Below are positions 1-8,157 of a stretch of 12,560 bases of DNA, piece by piece. The first letter of the stretch is position 1. Every line of letters begins with the position of its first letter. The notes beneath the pieces were generated by a model. The model saw only the letters and a list, made by a program, of their open reading frames with translations. It made no database searches and was not told where the DNA came from. Source of the DNA: Agromyces sp. (GTDB lineage Bacteria > Actinomycetota > Actinomycetes > Actinomycetales > Microbacteriaceae); NCBI GenBank assembly GCA_031178025.1, contig JAPSJU010000040.1:1-12560 (forward strand), in the 5' to 3' direction. Both the position numbers and the translations under genes were made by a program.

Positions 1-365
1 TCACGACGAGCCAGCGGCTGCTCGTCGTCGCCCTCGCAGAGCACGTGCTGGCCCAGACGGCCGCCGGCCGGGCCACCGTGCCGACGTCGGCCCAGGCGGC
101 CGCGCGACTCGGATGGAGCATGACCACCTTCAATCGCAAGCTCGACAACGTCTGCGAGAAGCTCGACAAGATCGGCGTCGCCGGGCTCCGGGGTGGCCGC
201 GGCAACCTCGCGACGAACCGGCGTGCCCGCCTCGTCGAGTACGCCGTGGCCACCCGGCTCGTGAGCGCCGACGACCTTCCCCTGCTCGATGCCGCTGACA
301 CCGCATCGAGCGCCGCGGCCTCCGCGGCCTCCGCTGCCGCCGATGCGGCATCCGCGGAGCCGTGA
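1..365 (+). CDS. C-terminal part of a helix-turn-helix-type protein (5' partial)
   Basis: The frame is open from base 3 to the TGA at 363-365, so the gene begins before the window and only about 120 residues are visible. The visible part contains an HTH-like segment (PTSAQAAARLGWSMTTFNRK, then an LDNVCEKL helix), a basic stretch with GLRGGRGNLATNRRARL, and a final Ala/Ser/Asp-rich tail of about 30 residues that looks disordered. From memory of actinobacterial proteins, this kind of C-terminal winged-helix-like segment can follow an N-terminal FHA domain. That would fit the FHA gene at the other end of the cluster, but the N-terminus is not visible, so this is inference. An in-frame ATG at 45 exists but lies inside the conserved-looking domain and is not taken as the start. 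It could instead be a plain DNA-binding regulator. Confidence 0.7.
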   Translation, partial: TTSQRLLVVALAEHVLAQTAAGRATVPTSAQAAARLGWSMTTFNRKLDNVCEKLDKIGVAGLRGGRGNLATNRRARLVEYAVATRLVSADDLPLLDAADTASSAAASAASAAADAASAEP

Positions 366-412
366 CGAGCCCGATGGGCAGTCGTCCCCATACCGACCGG
401 GTACCTGCACCG

Positions 413-421
413 TGTTAGCGT
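413..421 (+). promoter_or_regulatory. Candidate extended -10 promoter upstream of the giant Ig-like gene
   Basis: TG-T-TAGCGT at 413-421 fits an extended -10 element (TGn followed by TANNNT). It lies in the only sizeable gap before the large surface-protein gene and predicts a start of transcription near 428, giving an untranslated leader of about 65 bases. No good -35 hexamer is seen; the best at the right distance is CCGACC at 393-398. This is pattern matching only, and such hexamers also occur by chance. Confidence 0.35.
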
Positions 422-429
422 GAACCGGT

Positions 430-446
430 TCGAGTCATCGACTCGA
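430..446. repeat. Perfect inverted repeat (7-base arms, 3-base loop) in the 5' leader
   Basis: TCGAGTC ATC GACTCGA is a perfect palindrome with 7-base arms. It sits immediately after the transcription start predicted from the candidate -10 at 416-421 and about 45 bases before the start codon at 493. It is not followed by a T-run, so it is not an obvious intrinsic terminator for the upstream gene. Possible roles are an operator for a dimeric repressor or a small 5' mRNA hairpin. Confidence 0.5.
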
Positions 447-492
447 CCTTCCGACGCACTCGACCGACGGAACATTCCAGGGGGAATCGACA

Positions 493-3400
493 GTGGGTAC
501 CTTCACGTCCTGGGCCCGGACGCGAAAGCCGATTGCCTCGGTGGTCGCGCTCGCGGTCGCGGTGGGCGTTCCGCTGACCGTCGCGGTGCTGCACCAGGGG
601 TTCCCGGTGACCGATCCCGATCTGCGCGCGCGCGACGTGTGGGTCACGAATGGTCAGGAACTGCTCGCCGGCCGGTTGAACCGGCAGATCGAGGAGTTGG
701 ATGCCGCCGTCGCGGCGACGTCGAACGACCTCGACGTCTTCCAGAACGGCGATGACGTCTTCCTCCTCGACGCGAGCGCCGGCTCGCTCGAGCGCGTGGA
801 TGCGGCATTCACGACGCTGACCCAGCGCATCGACGTGCCGCTCGGCTCGCAGGTCGCCTACGGCGGCGACGTCCTCGCGATCCTGTCGCCCACCGGTGAG
901 CTCTGGACGACGCCGGCCGGCGGCGACCTCTCGTTCGACGCGGGAGGTGCGGAGCCGCTCGTCGAGCTCGGGCCCGGCGCGCGGGTCGCCGTCAGCGAGC
1001 GAGGCACCGTCTTCGCCACGTCCGCAGACGACGATGAGCTCGTCACGATCGCGGCGGGCGGCGCCGACCCGGCCGTCTCGGTCGTGGCGCAGCTCGGCGC
1101 ACATCAACTGGCGGCGGTGGGCGAACGCGCGGTGGTGTTCGACGAGGATCGCAACGCCGTCGTCGTGGACGGGCGGGTCGTGGAGCTGCCCGAGGCCGGC
1201 ATGCGGCTCCAGCAGTCCAGTGCCGAGCACGGCTCCGCGTACGTCGCGACGGCGTCGGAGCTGCTCTCCGTCCCGCTCGGCGGAGGCGAGCCCGAGGTGA
1301 TCGAGAACGAGTCGGCGACCGTGGCGGCGCAGCGGCCGGAGGAGGTCGCCGCACCCGTGTGGGTCGACGGCTGCGCGCACGCCGCGTGGGCGGCGTCCGG
1401 CACGTACCTCGCGGTGTGCGAGGGGAGCGCGCCGTCGTCCCAGACGATCGAGCAGCCCACGGCCGGGTCGCACCTGGAGTTCCGCGTGAACCGCGACGTC
1501 GTGGTGCTCAACGACCTCACCAACGGCAACGCGTGGATCGTCGATTCCGACCTCCGCCTCGTCGACAACTGGGAGGAGGTCACGCCGCCCGAGGAGACCG
1601 ACGAGCTCGAGGGCGACGAGAAGAGCGCCCAGCAGACGTTCGAGGACACCCTCGCCGAGCGGACCGACGCCAACCGCCCCCCGCTCGCGCGCGACGACGA
1701 CTACGGCGTCCGGCCCGGGCGCACGACGGTGCTGGAGGTGCTCGAGAACGACACGGATCCGGACGGCGACGTCCTGACGATCGCCGCCACCTCCGAGGTG
1801 GCGGCATCCCAGGGCCGGGTCGAGCTCATCGACGGCGGCCGGAGCCTGCAGTTCACCCCCGGTGAGGCGGCGGCCGGTACCGCCTCGTTCCGGTACACCG
1901 TCGACGACGGTCGCGCGGGCGTGTCCGAGGCGTCCGTCAACGTGCGGATCGTCCCCGACACGCTGAACGTCCCTCCCGTGGCGATGCGATCGGGCGCGGT
2001 GAGCGTGGAGCAGGGCCAGCAGATCACCTACAACGTGCTCGCCGACTGGGGGGACCCCGACGGCGACGACGTCTTCCTCGTGAACGCGTCGCCGACCGGC
2101 GGCGACTCGGTGCGGTTCAGCCCCGACGGCTTCGTGACCTTCGAGCACAAGTCGGCCGAGCTCGGGCTGAAGGAGGTCGCCTTCACGGTCTCCGACGGGC
2201 AGGCGACGGCCGCCGGCGTGCTGACCGTGGACGTCAGGCCGACCGGGTCGCTGAACCCCGTGGGCACCCCCGACTTCGCCCGTGTCTTCGCGGGCGAGAC
2301 GGTGCTCATCGAACCGCTCGACAACGACCTCACGCCATCGGGTGCGCCGCTCGCGCTGCTCGGCGTCGACCAGGTGCCGACCGCCGCGTCCGTCACGCCC
2401 AATCCCGAGCGCGGCACGATCGCCTTCACGTCCAGCGCGCCGGGCGAGTACATCTTCCTCTACAACGTCGGGGCGGATGCCGCCGTGAGCGTCGGCCTCG
2501 TGCGCGTGCAGGTCGTGGAGCCGCCGGCCGAGGCCCCGCCGCCCATCGCCGTGAAGGACACCGCCTACCTGCGCCCCGGGGAGCCCACCTCGGTGCCGGT
2601 GCTCGCGAACGACGTCTCGCCGTCGGGCCGCGTGCTCGCCGTGCAGTCGGCCGACGACTCGGCGACCGAGGACCTCGTCTCGGTCGAGATCCTCACGAAC
2701 ACGGTCGCGCGGGTCACCGCCTCGGAGGCGCTCGATCGGCAGCTCCAGTTCAGCTACACCGTCTCCGACGGCATCAACACGTCCACCGCGACCGTGATCG
2801 TCGTTCCCGTGCCGCCGCTCGTCAAGCACCAGCCTCCCGTCGCCGTCGACGACGTCATGAACGTGCGCGCGGGCGACATCGCCACCGTGCCCGTGCTCGC
2901 GAACGACTACCACCCCGACAGCACCGCCATCCGCGTGCTGCCCGAACTCGCCGACACGAGCGCGCTGCAGGGGCTCGCGTTCGTCGACGACGACCACGTC
3001 CGCTTCCAGGCGCCCGCGGAGCCGGGCACCTACTCGCTCGTCTACACGATCGGCGACGACTTCGAGCAGACCGCTCGGGCGACCCTGACCTTCACGGTGG
3101 TCGGGAAGGATGCCGGTGAGAATCGCGCGCCGCTGCCGACCCCGCTGACCTCTCGCACCTTCGCCGGCTCCGCCGTGTCGATCGACATCCCGCTCGACGG
3201 GCTCGACCCCGACGGCGACTCCGTCATGCTCGCGGGAATCACCTCCGCTCCGACCCTCGGGCGGATCGTGGAGCGCACGAGCACCTCGATCACGTACGAG
3301 GCCTTCGCCGGATCGACGGGGACCGACACCTTCAAGTACGAGCTGCGCGACGCGCTCGGCGCCACGGCGACCGGTGTCATCCGCATCGGCGTGATCCCTC

Positions 3401-5811
3401 GCCCGCCGGTCGCCCTGCCGCCCAAGGCCGTGGACGACGCCATCGAGATGAAGCCGGGACGCACGGCATCCGTCGAGGTGCTGCTGAACGACTCCGACCC
3501 GAGTGGCTACAGCCTGAAGGCCGTCGACCTGCCCGAGATCGACGAGGGCATCGAAGCCGAGATCCGCGACAAGCGCCGCGTCGTCGTGACCGCACCCGAC
3601 CAGGAGGGTGCGTTCACGATCCGCTACGAGATCTCGAACGGACACGGCGGTGCCGACACCGCGTTCCTGCAGATCGCGGTCAAGAACGACGCCAAGATCC
3701 TCCCGCCCACCGCCGAGGACCAGGTGATCGAGCCCGAGGAGGTCGTCGACGTCGACTCCGTCACGGTCGACCCGCTCGACGACGCGACGAACCCCGGAGG
3801 GCTGATCGACGACCTCGCGGTGACCCTCGAGGGGCCGAACGCCGGCCGGGCCGAGGTGACGTCGAACGGCGCCATCGTCGTCGAGCCCGGCCGGGAACGG
3901 TACGCCGTCGCCTACCGGCTGACGAACGAGCTCGATGCGCTCTCGGCGATGGCCTTCGTCGTCGTTCCGCCGTCGGCGACGGCCGAGGAGACCGAGGAGC
4001 AGGAGGAGGAGCCGCAGATCCCGGCGCCGTACCTCGCGGAGCTCGCGCCGATCGTCGTGCCGATGAACGGCAGCATCGAGTGGGACGTCGCCGACATCGT
4101 CGTGGTGCCGAGCGGCAAGCCGGCGCTCATCCTCGCGGCGTCGGCGCCCAACGCGCGGGAGGCGGCGTACGTCGACGGCACGACCATGCAGTACAAGCCG
4201 GCACAGGACTACCGCGGACAGACCGCCGTCACCTTCGAGGTGACCGATGGCAGGAACGCCGAGGACCCCGAAGGCCGGAAGGCGCTGCTCACGATCCCGA
4301 TCACGGTCGGCGACCCGAACTTCGAGGACACCCCGCCGGTATTCACCCCTCGTACCGAGACGATCGAGGCGGGGGAGGCGGCGCTCGAGATCGACCTGCG
4401 CTCGTCGAGCGACCACCCGAACCCCGATGTCGTGGGCCAGCTCGGCTACGGCAACCTGACGGGCACCACCGAGGACATCCAGGGCTCGATCGACGGCGGG
4501 ACGCTGAAGGTCTCGGCTCCCCGGGGCGTGCAGCCCGGTACCAGCACCCGGCTCGGCTTCGACGTGACGTTCAAGGACTTCACGGTGCCCGGCTACGTCG
4601 ACGTGAAGGTCGTGTCGTCGACGAAGGCGAAACCGCAGGCGGTCGACGACGGCCCGGTCTACCTGACCCGCAGCGACAGCACGACGATCGACGTGCTCGC
4701 GAACGACTTCAACCCGTTCCCGGGCGAACCGCTCACCGTGATCGCGGCGGAGCTCGACCAGCTGGACGTGGGCTCGTCGGCCTCCGTCAGCTTCACCGCC
4801 GACGACGTGACCGTGCGCACGGGTGCGGCGTTCACCGGCACGCTGAGCGTGATCTATCGGATCCAGGACGCGACGAAGGACCCGGCCCGCGAGACGCAGG
4901 GACGCATCACGGTCATCGTGCGGGACCGCCCCGACCAGCCGAGCGCGCCGGAGGCCACCGCCGGTGACGGCTCGGCCACGGTGAAGTGGCGCGCGCCGGC
5001 ACCCAACAACTCACCCATCACCGGGTACGAGGTGAGGTACGGCAACGAGACGAGGAGCTACGACGCGGGCGCTGCCGGCATCGCGCAGCGCATCGAGGGG
5101 CTCCGGAACGGCACCGCGTACACGTTCGCGGTGCGGGCGATCAATGAGATCGGTGCTTCCGAGTGGTCGGCGGGAACGGAGGTCACGCCCTACGGCACGC
5201 CGACGGCGCCGCGCGGTGCGACGCTCCAGTCCTCGGGGAACGCGCCTGCCACGCTCACCGCGAGCTGGGACCCGCCCCAGGACACCGGGGGAGGGTCGGT
5301 GAAGTACCGCTGGCGCATCACCGGCACGGGCAACGGCTGGCAGGAGACCCGCGGCACGTCGGGCCGGGTCGACGGTGTGGGCGCAGGCAACTACACGCTC
5401 GAGGTCCAGGCGATCAACGACGGCAGCGGAAGCCCCGGACCCATCGCGACCGCCACGGTCGGTGTGAGCGATCCGCCGCCGCCGCAGCCGTCGGGCTCGA
5501 TCGGCAAGGGACCGAGCCAGGCGTGCCAGAGCGGCGGAGGAGGATGCGCGGAGGTGCGCATCACCTGGAGCAACATGGATCCCGGAACCTATCGGATCTA
5601 CGCGACGCTCAACGGCGGCGCCTGCTGCGGCTACCAGCACACCGTCGACATCGGCGCGGACGGGCGACTGCAGCTGCTGAACCACCTCGGCATCCGCCCC
5701 GCGGGCGAGACGATCGCGGTGCGCTTCGAGAACGTCAGCGGCGGCACGTCGAGGACGCTCGGCGCGATCAGCGGAAGCCAGTGGAACAACCTCGGCTACA
5801 ACACGTGGTGA
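493..5811 (+). CDS. Giant membrane-anchored Ig-like/fibronectin type III surface protein (1772 aa)
   Basis: The GTG start at 493 is preceded by AGGGGGA (479-485) at good spacing. Residues 14-34 form one hydrophobic helix after a short basic N-terminus, predicting a cytoplasmic N-terminus and an extracellular body. Residues about 40-365 look like a beta-propeller (recurring short GxLW/GxVF-type strands) with a likely disulfide pair, Cys294/Cys309. An acidic linker (about 367-390) follows. From about 394 to 1475 there are some eleven Ig/cadherin-like domains of 85-100 residues, many opening PPVAxDD and carrying LxNDxxPxG (417, 609, 704, 802, 997, 1402) or DPDGD (521, 905). A Glu-rich linker lies near 1163-1173. 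Two Fn3 domains cover about 1480-1567 and 1570-1657. A Gly/Pro linker leads to a C-terminal domain with CQSGGGGC (1678-1685) and Cys1711-Cys1712. No sortase motif is seen. Being first in the MoxR/DUF58 cluster suggests it is that unit's client or scaffold; the exact function is unknown. Confidence 0.9.
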   Translation: MGTFTSWARTRKPIASVVALAVAVGVPLTVAVLHQGFPVTDPDLRARDVWVTNGQELLAGRLNRQIEELDAAVAATSNDLDVFQNGDDVFLLDASAGSLERVDAAFTTLTQRIDVPLGSQVAYGGDVLAILSPTGELWTTPAGGDLSFDAGGAEPLVELGPGARVAVSERGTVFATSADDDELVTIAAGGADPAVSVVAQLGAHQLAAVGERAVVFDEDRNAVVVDGRVVELPEAGMRLQQSSAEHGSAYVATASELLSVPLGGGEPEVIENESATVAAQRPEEVAAPVWVDGCAHAAWAASGTYLAVCEGSAPSSQTIEQPTAGSHLEFRVNRDVVVLNDLTNGNAWIVDSDLRLVDNWEEVTPPEETDELEGDEKSAQQTFEDTLAERTDANRPPLARDDDYGVRPGRTTVLEVLENDTDPDGDVLTIAATSEVAASQGRVELIDGGRSLQFTPGEAAAGTASFRYTVDDGRAGVSEASVNVRIVPDTLNVPPVAMRSGAVSVEQGQQITYNVLADWGDPDGDDVFLVNASPTGGDSVRFSPDGFVTFEHKSAELGLKEVAFTVSDGQATAAGVLTVDVRPTGSLNPVGTPDFARVFAGETVLIEPLDNDLTPSGAPLALLGVDQVPTAASVTPNPERGTIAFTSSAPGEYIFLYNVGADAAVSVGLVRVQVVEPPAEAPPPIAVKDTAYLRPGEPTSVPVLANDVSPSGRVLAVQSADDSATEDLVSVEILTNTVARVTASEALDRQLQFSYTVSDGINTSTATVIVVPVPPLVKHQPPVAVDDVMNVRAGDIATVPVLANDYHPDSTAIRVLPELADTSALQGLAFVDDDHVRFQAPAEPGTYSLVYTIGDDFEQTARATLTFTVVGKDAGENRAPLPTPLTSRTFAGSAVSIDIPLDGLDPDGDSVMLAGITSAPTLGRIVERTSTSITYEAFAGSTGTDTFKYELRDALGATATGVIRIGVIPRPPVALPPKAVDDAIEMKPGRTASVEVLLNDSDPSGYSLKAVDLPEIDEGIEAEIRDKRRVVVTAPDQEGAFTIRYEISNGHGGADTAFLQIAVKNDAKILPPTAEDQVIEPEEVVDVDSVTVDPLDDATNPGGLIDDLAVTLEGPNAGRAEVTSNGAIVVEPGRERYAVAYRLTNELDALSAMAFVVVPPSATAEETEEQEEEPQIPAPYLAELAPIVVPMNGSIEWDVADIVVVPSGKPALILAASAPNAREAAYVDGTTMQYKPAQDYRGQTAVTFEVTDGRNAEDPEGRKALLTIPITVGDPNFEDTPPVFTPRTETIEAGEAALEIDLRSSSDHPNPDVVGQLGYGNLTGTTEDIQGSIDGGTLKVSAPRGVQPGTSTRLGFDVTFKDFTVPGYVDVKVVSSTKAKPQAVDDGPVYLTRSDSTTIDVLANDFNPFPGEPLTVIAAELDQLDVGSSASVSFTADDVTVRTGAAFTGTLSVIYRIQDATKDPARETQGRITVIVRDRPDQPSAPEATAGDGSATVKWRAPAPNNSPITGYEVRYGNETRSYDAGAAGIAQRIEGLRNGTAYTFAVRAINEIGASEWSAGTEVTPYGTPTAPRGATLQSSGNAPATLTASWDPPQDTGGGSVKYRWRITGTGNGWQETRGTSGRVDGVGAGNYTLEVQAINDGSGSPGPIATATVGVSDPPPPQPSGSIGKGPSQACQSGGGGCAEVRITWSNMDPGTYRIYATLNGGACCGYQHTVDIGADGRLQLLNHLGIRPAGETIAVRFENVSGGTSRTLGAISGSQWNNLGYNTW
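1672..4917 (+). repeat. Tandem Ig/cadherin-like domain repeats within the giant surface protein
   Basis: About eleven diverged domain repeats, with approximate starts at residues 394, 492, 587, 682, 781, 877, 977, 1070, 1180, 1281 and 1381. The best conserved core is V-L-x-N-D-x-x-P followed by a beta-strand. At DNA level GTGCTCGCGAACGAC occurs exactly at 2599-2613, 2893-2907 and 4693-4707, encoding VLAND each time. Domains around 1070-1275 have lost the LxND motif. DPDGD-type acidic loops suggest calcium binding at domain junctions, by analogy with cadherin-like repeats. Confidence 0.75.
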
Positions 5812-5826
5812 TCATGCCCAGCATGA
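5812..5826. repeat. Short perfect inverted repeat between the surface-protein stop and the MoxR gene
   Basis: TCATGC CCA GCATGA has 6-base arms with a 3-base loop and starts one base after the TGA at 5809-5811. There is no T-run behind it, and the next gene's ribosome site begins at 5843, so it is more likely an mRNA processing, stability or partial-readthrough element than a terminator. It may also be chance. Confidence 0.35.
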
Positions 5827-5854
5827 GGCGACCCCAGAGACCAAAGGAACAGAC

Positions 5855-6823
5855 ATGGCAGTGACATCCGAACAGGCGGCGTGGTTCCAGGACGCGTTCT
5901 CCAAGCTCGTCGACAACGTCGACCAGGCGATCCTGGGCAAGCGGAACGTCATCGAGCTCGTGCTCGTCGCGCTCTTCTCCAACGGCCACGTGCTGCTCGA
6001 GGACTTCCCGGGAACCGGCAAGACGGTGCTCGCGAAGGCGCTCGCCAACACCCTCGACGGCACGAACTCGCGCATCCAGTTCACGCCGGACCTCCTGCCC
6101 TCCGACGTCACGGGCGTCACGATCTACGACCAGGGCAAGGGGCACTTCGAGTTCCACCGGGGCCCCATCTTCGCCTCGATCGTGCTGGCCGATGAGATCA
6201 ACCGGGCGAGCCCGAAGACGCAGTCCGCGCTGCTCGAGGTCATGGAGGAGGGCAAGGTCACGGTCGACGGTGTGAGCTACGACGTCGGCTCGCCGTTCAT
6301 GGTCATCGCGACCCAGAACCCCGTCGAGCAGGCCGGCACCTACACGCTGCCCGAGGCGCAGCTCGACCGTTTCCTCATCAAGACGACCATCGGATATCCC
6401 GACCACGACACCGCCGTGACGCTGCTCATGGACTCCGCCAACCGCGCGCGCGCCTCGAAGGTCTCGCCGATCATCGCGTCGAGCTCGGTGCCCACCATGG
6501 CCCAGCTCGCCTCGGAGGTCTTCGTGGATGCCGCCGTGCTCTCGTACCTGAACCAGATCGTCGCGGCGACCCGCGAGCACCAGGATTCGGCGCTCGGCGT
6601 CAGCATGCGCGGTGCCCTCGCCCTCGCCCGGACGGTGAAGACCTGGGCGATCGCCCACGGCCGCACCTATGTCACGCCCGACGATGTGCGCGACCTCGCG
6701 GTTCCGGTGCTGGCTCACCGCATCATCGTCGACCCCGAGTCGGAGTTCGCCGGGGTGACCGCGGAGGACATCGTCGGTCGCGTGCTCGTCGAGGTGGCTC
6801 CGCCCGCCTACCGGGCGGCATGA
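5855..6823 (+). CDS. MoxR-family AAA+ ATPase
   Basis: This 322-residue cytoplasmic ATPase has the MoxR layout. The P-loop is DFPGTGKT at 50-57; Walker B is LADEINRA with D113/E114, followed by the family-typical SPKTQSALLEVMEE. Sensor 1 is ATQNP (N155), then the conserved EQAGTYTLPEAQLDRF with arginine 172. All ATP-binding and hydrolysis residues are intact. The ATG is preceded by AAAGGAA (5843-5849) with 5 bases of spacing. MoxR proteins are thought to act as chaperone-like ATPases that assemble or activate partner proteins, typically encoded with DUF58 or vWA proteins. Here the stop overlaps the DUF58 start (ATGA), indicating translational coupling. The gene is 43 bases from the giant surface-protein gene, so co-transcription is likely. 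The specific client is not shown by sequence. Confidence 0.95.
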   Translation: MAVTSEQAAWFQDAFSKLVDNVDQAILGKRNVIELVLVALFSNGHVLLEDFPGTGKTVLAKALANTLDGTNSRIQFTPDLLPSDVTGVTIYDQGKGHFEFHRGPIFASIVLADEINRASPKTQSALLEVMEEGKVTVDGVSYDVGSPFMVIATQNPVEQAGTYTLPEAQLDRFLIKTTIGYPDHDTAVTLLMDSANRARASKVSPIIASSSVPTMAQLASEVFVDAAVLSYLNQIVAATREHQDSALGVSMRGALALARTVKTWAIAHGRTYVTPDDVRDLAVPVLAHRIIVDPESEFAGVTAEDIVGRVLVEVAPPAYRAA

Positions 6824-8157
6824 GCAGCACGTCACCGGTCGAGGCCGCGCCGGCAGCACGGGGCCAAGCGGCACCCGAGCCCCCGGCACCCTCGCAGACG
6901 GGCATCGCGTTCCGCGCCGCGCGGCGATCCCTCGCCGCATCCGCCCGCTCGCTCGGCACGCGCGTCGCGCACGCCGTCCGCGCCGTCGGGCGGCTCGCCG
7001 CGCCGGTCACCGGCGTCATCTCGGCCACCGGCTGGCTCGTGCTCGCGGGCGGCATCGTCGCGCTCGGGATCGCCGGGATCTTCGGATGGATCGAGTTCGC
7101 CTTCCTCGGGTTCACGCTGCTCGCCGCCCTCGTCGTGGCCGTCGCATTCGTGTTCGGGGGGATGCACTACCGCGTGGGGATCGAGCTGCAGCCCGCCCGC
7201 GTCGTGGCCGGGGAGCGCGCGCTCGGTCGCCTCCTCGTCGAGAACGCCGCGTCCGGACCCTCGACGCCGTCGCGCCTCGAGCTCCCGGTGGGCGCCGGGG
7301 TCGCCGAGTTCGTCATCCCCACCCTCGCCCCCGGCGCCGAGCATGAGGAGCTGTTCGCGGTGCCGACGAATCGCCGTGCGGTCATCGTCGCCGGGCCGGC
7401 GGTGTCGGTGCGCGGCGACCAGCTCGGGCTCCTGCGGCGCACGGTGCGCTGGACCGATCCCGTCGAGCTCTTCGTGCACCCCCTCACCGCTCGCCTGCGA
7501 CCGTCCGCCGCCGGTCTGGTCCGCGATCTCGAGGGAGAGATCACCAAGACCATCACGAACAACGACATCTCGTTCCACGCGCTGCGCGCGTACGAGCCGG
7601 GTGACGCACTGCGGAACGTGCACTGGCGCACGTCCGCTCGTACGGGACAGCTCATGGTGCGCCAGTACGAGGAGTCGCGCCGTTCGCAGCTCATCCTCCT
7701 GCAGTCGACGGAGCGCGAGCACTACGCCTCCGACGACGAGTTCGAGCTCGCCGTGTCGGTGCTCGCCTCGATCGGCGTGCAGGTGATCCGGGACGGCACC
7801 CGGCTCTCCGTCGTCACCGAGGGCCGCGCACTGCGGACGGCCACCCCGACCGCGCTCCTCGACGACACGTCGCGCACCGAACCCGCCCGCCGGGCGTTCC
7901 CCACCGTCCGCGCCTTCGTCCGCGAGGCGACGAAGCGGCTGCCGGCGCCGAGCGTCGTGATCACCGTGGCGGGGTCGCTGCTGCCCATCGCCGACGTGCG
8001 ATCGCTCGAGACCCTCTTCAGCGCCGACACGCAACTCCTCACCTTCCGCGTGGAGCTCGGTGCGCCGTCGCGCATCCAGCGCATCGCCGCGACGACCGTC
8101 ATCACCGTCGGCGACCTGGCCGAGCTCCCGCGGCTCGTCAGGAGGGTGCGCCCGTGA
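6820..8157 (+). CDS. DUF58 domain membrane protein, MoxR partner
   Basis: This is a 445-residue protein. Residues 1-60 form an Ala/Pro/Arg-rich cytoplasmic N-terminus. Two adjacent hydrophobic helices (about 69-89 and 91-113) form a membrane hairpin, so the rest should be cytoplasmic. The DUF58 signature LRAYEPGDALRNVHWRTSAR lies at 255-274, followed by a vWA-like beta-strand (LILLQSTE) and the family-typical DDEFELAVSVLASIG. The usual Asp of the vWA metal site (DxSxS-like) is Gln295 here, so metal binding of the classical kind is doubtful. The ATG at 6820 sits in the ATGA overlap with the MoxR gene; its end overlaps the next start by four bases (GTGA). DUF58 proteins are regular partners of MoxR ATPases; their biochemical role is poorly known. 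Confidence 0.92.
   Translation: MSSTSPVEAAPAARGQAAPEPPAPSQTGIAFRAARRSLAASARSLGTRVAHAVRAVGRLAAPVTGVISATGWLVLAGGIVALGIAGIFGWIEFAFLGFTLLAALVVAVAFVFGGMHYRVGIELQPARVVAGERALGRLLVENAASGPSTPSRLELPVGAGVAEFVIPTLAPGAEHEELFAVPTNRRAVIVAGPAVSVRGDQLGLLRRTVRWTDPVELFVHPLTARLRPSAAGLVRDLEGEITKTITNNDISFHALRAYEPGDALRNVHWRTSARTGQLMVRQYEESRRSQLILLQSTEREHYASDDEFELAVSVLASIGVQVIRDGTRLSVVTEGRALRTATPTALLDDTSRTEPARRAFPTVRAFVREATKRLPAPSVVITVAGSLLPIADVRSLETLFSADTQLLTFRVELGAPSRIQRIAATTVITVGDLAELPRLVRRVRP

Noticed and set aside
415..4416. 1333-codon open frame on the minus strand opposite the giant surface-protein gene
   Set aside because: Its product is Arg/His/Asp/Gly-rich with no domains. Such frames arise opposite GC-rich genes because reverse-strand stops need TTA, CTA or TCA in the sense frame, which are rare here. 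The plus-strand frame has a clear membrane helix and recognisable domains.
5500..5808. Search for a sortase signal at the C-terminus of the surface protein
   Set aside because: No LPxTG-like motif and no C-terminal hydrophobic helix with basic tail; anchoring is by the N-terminal helix.
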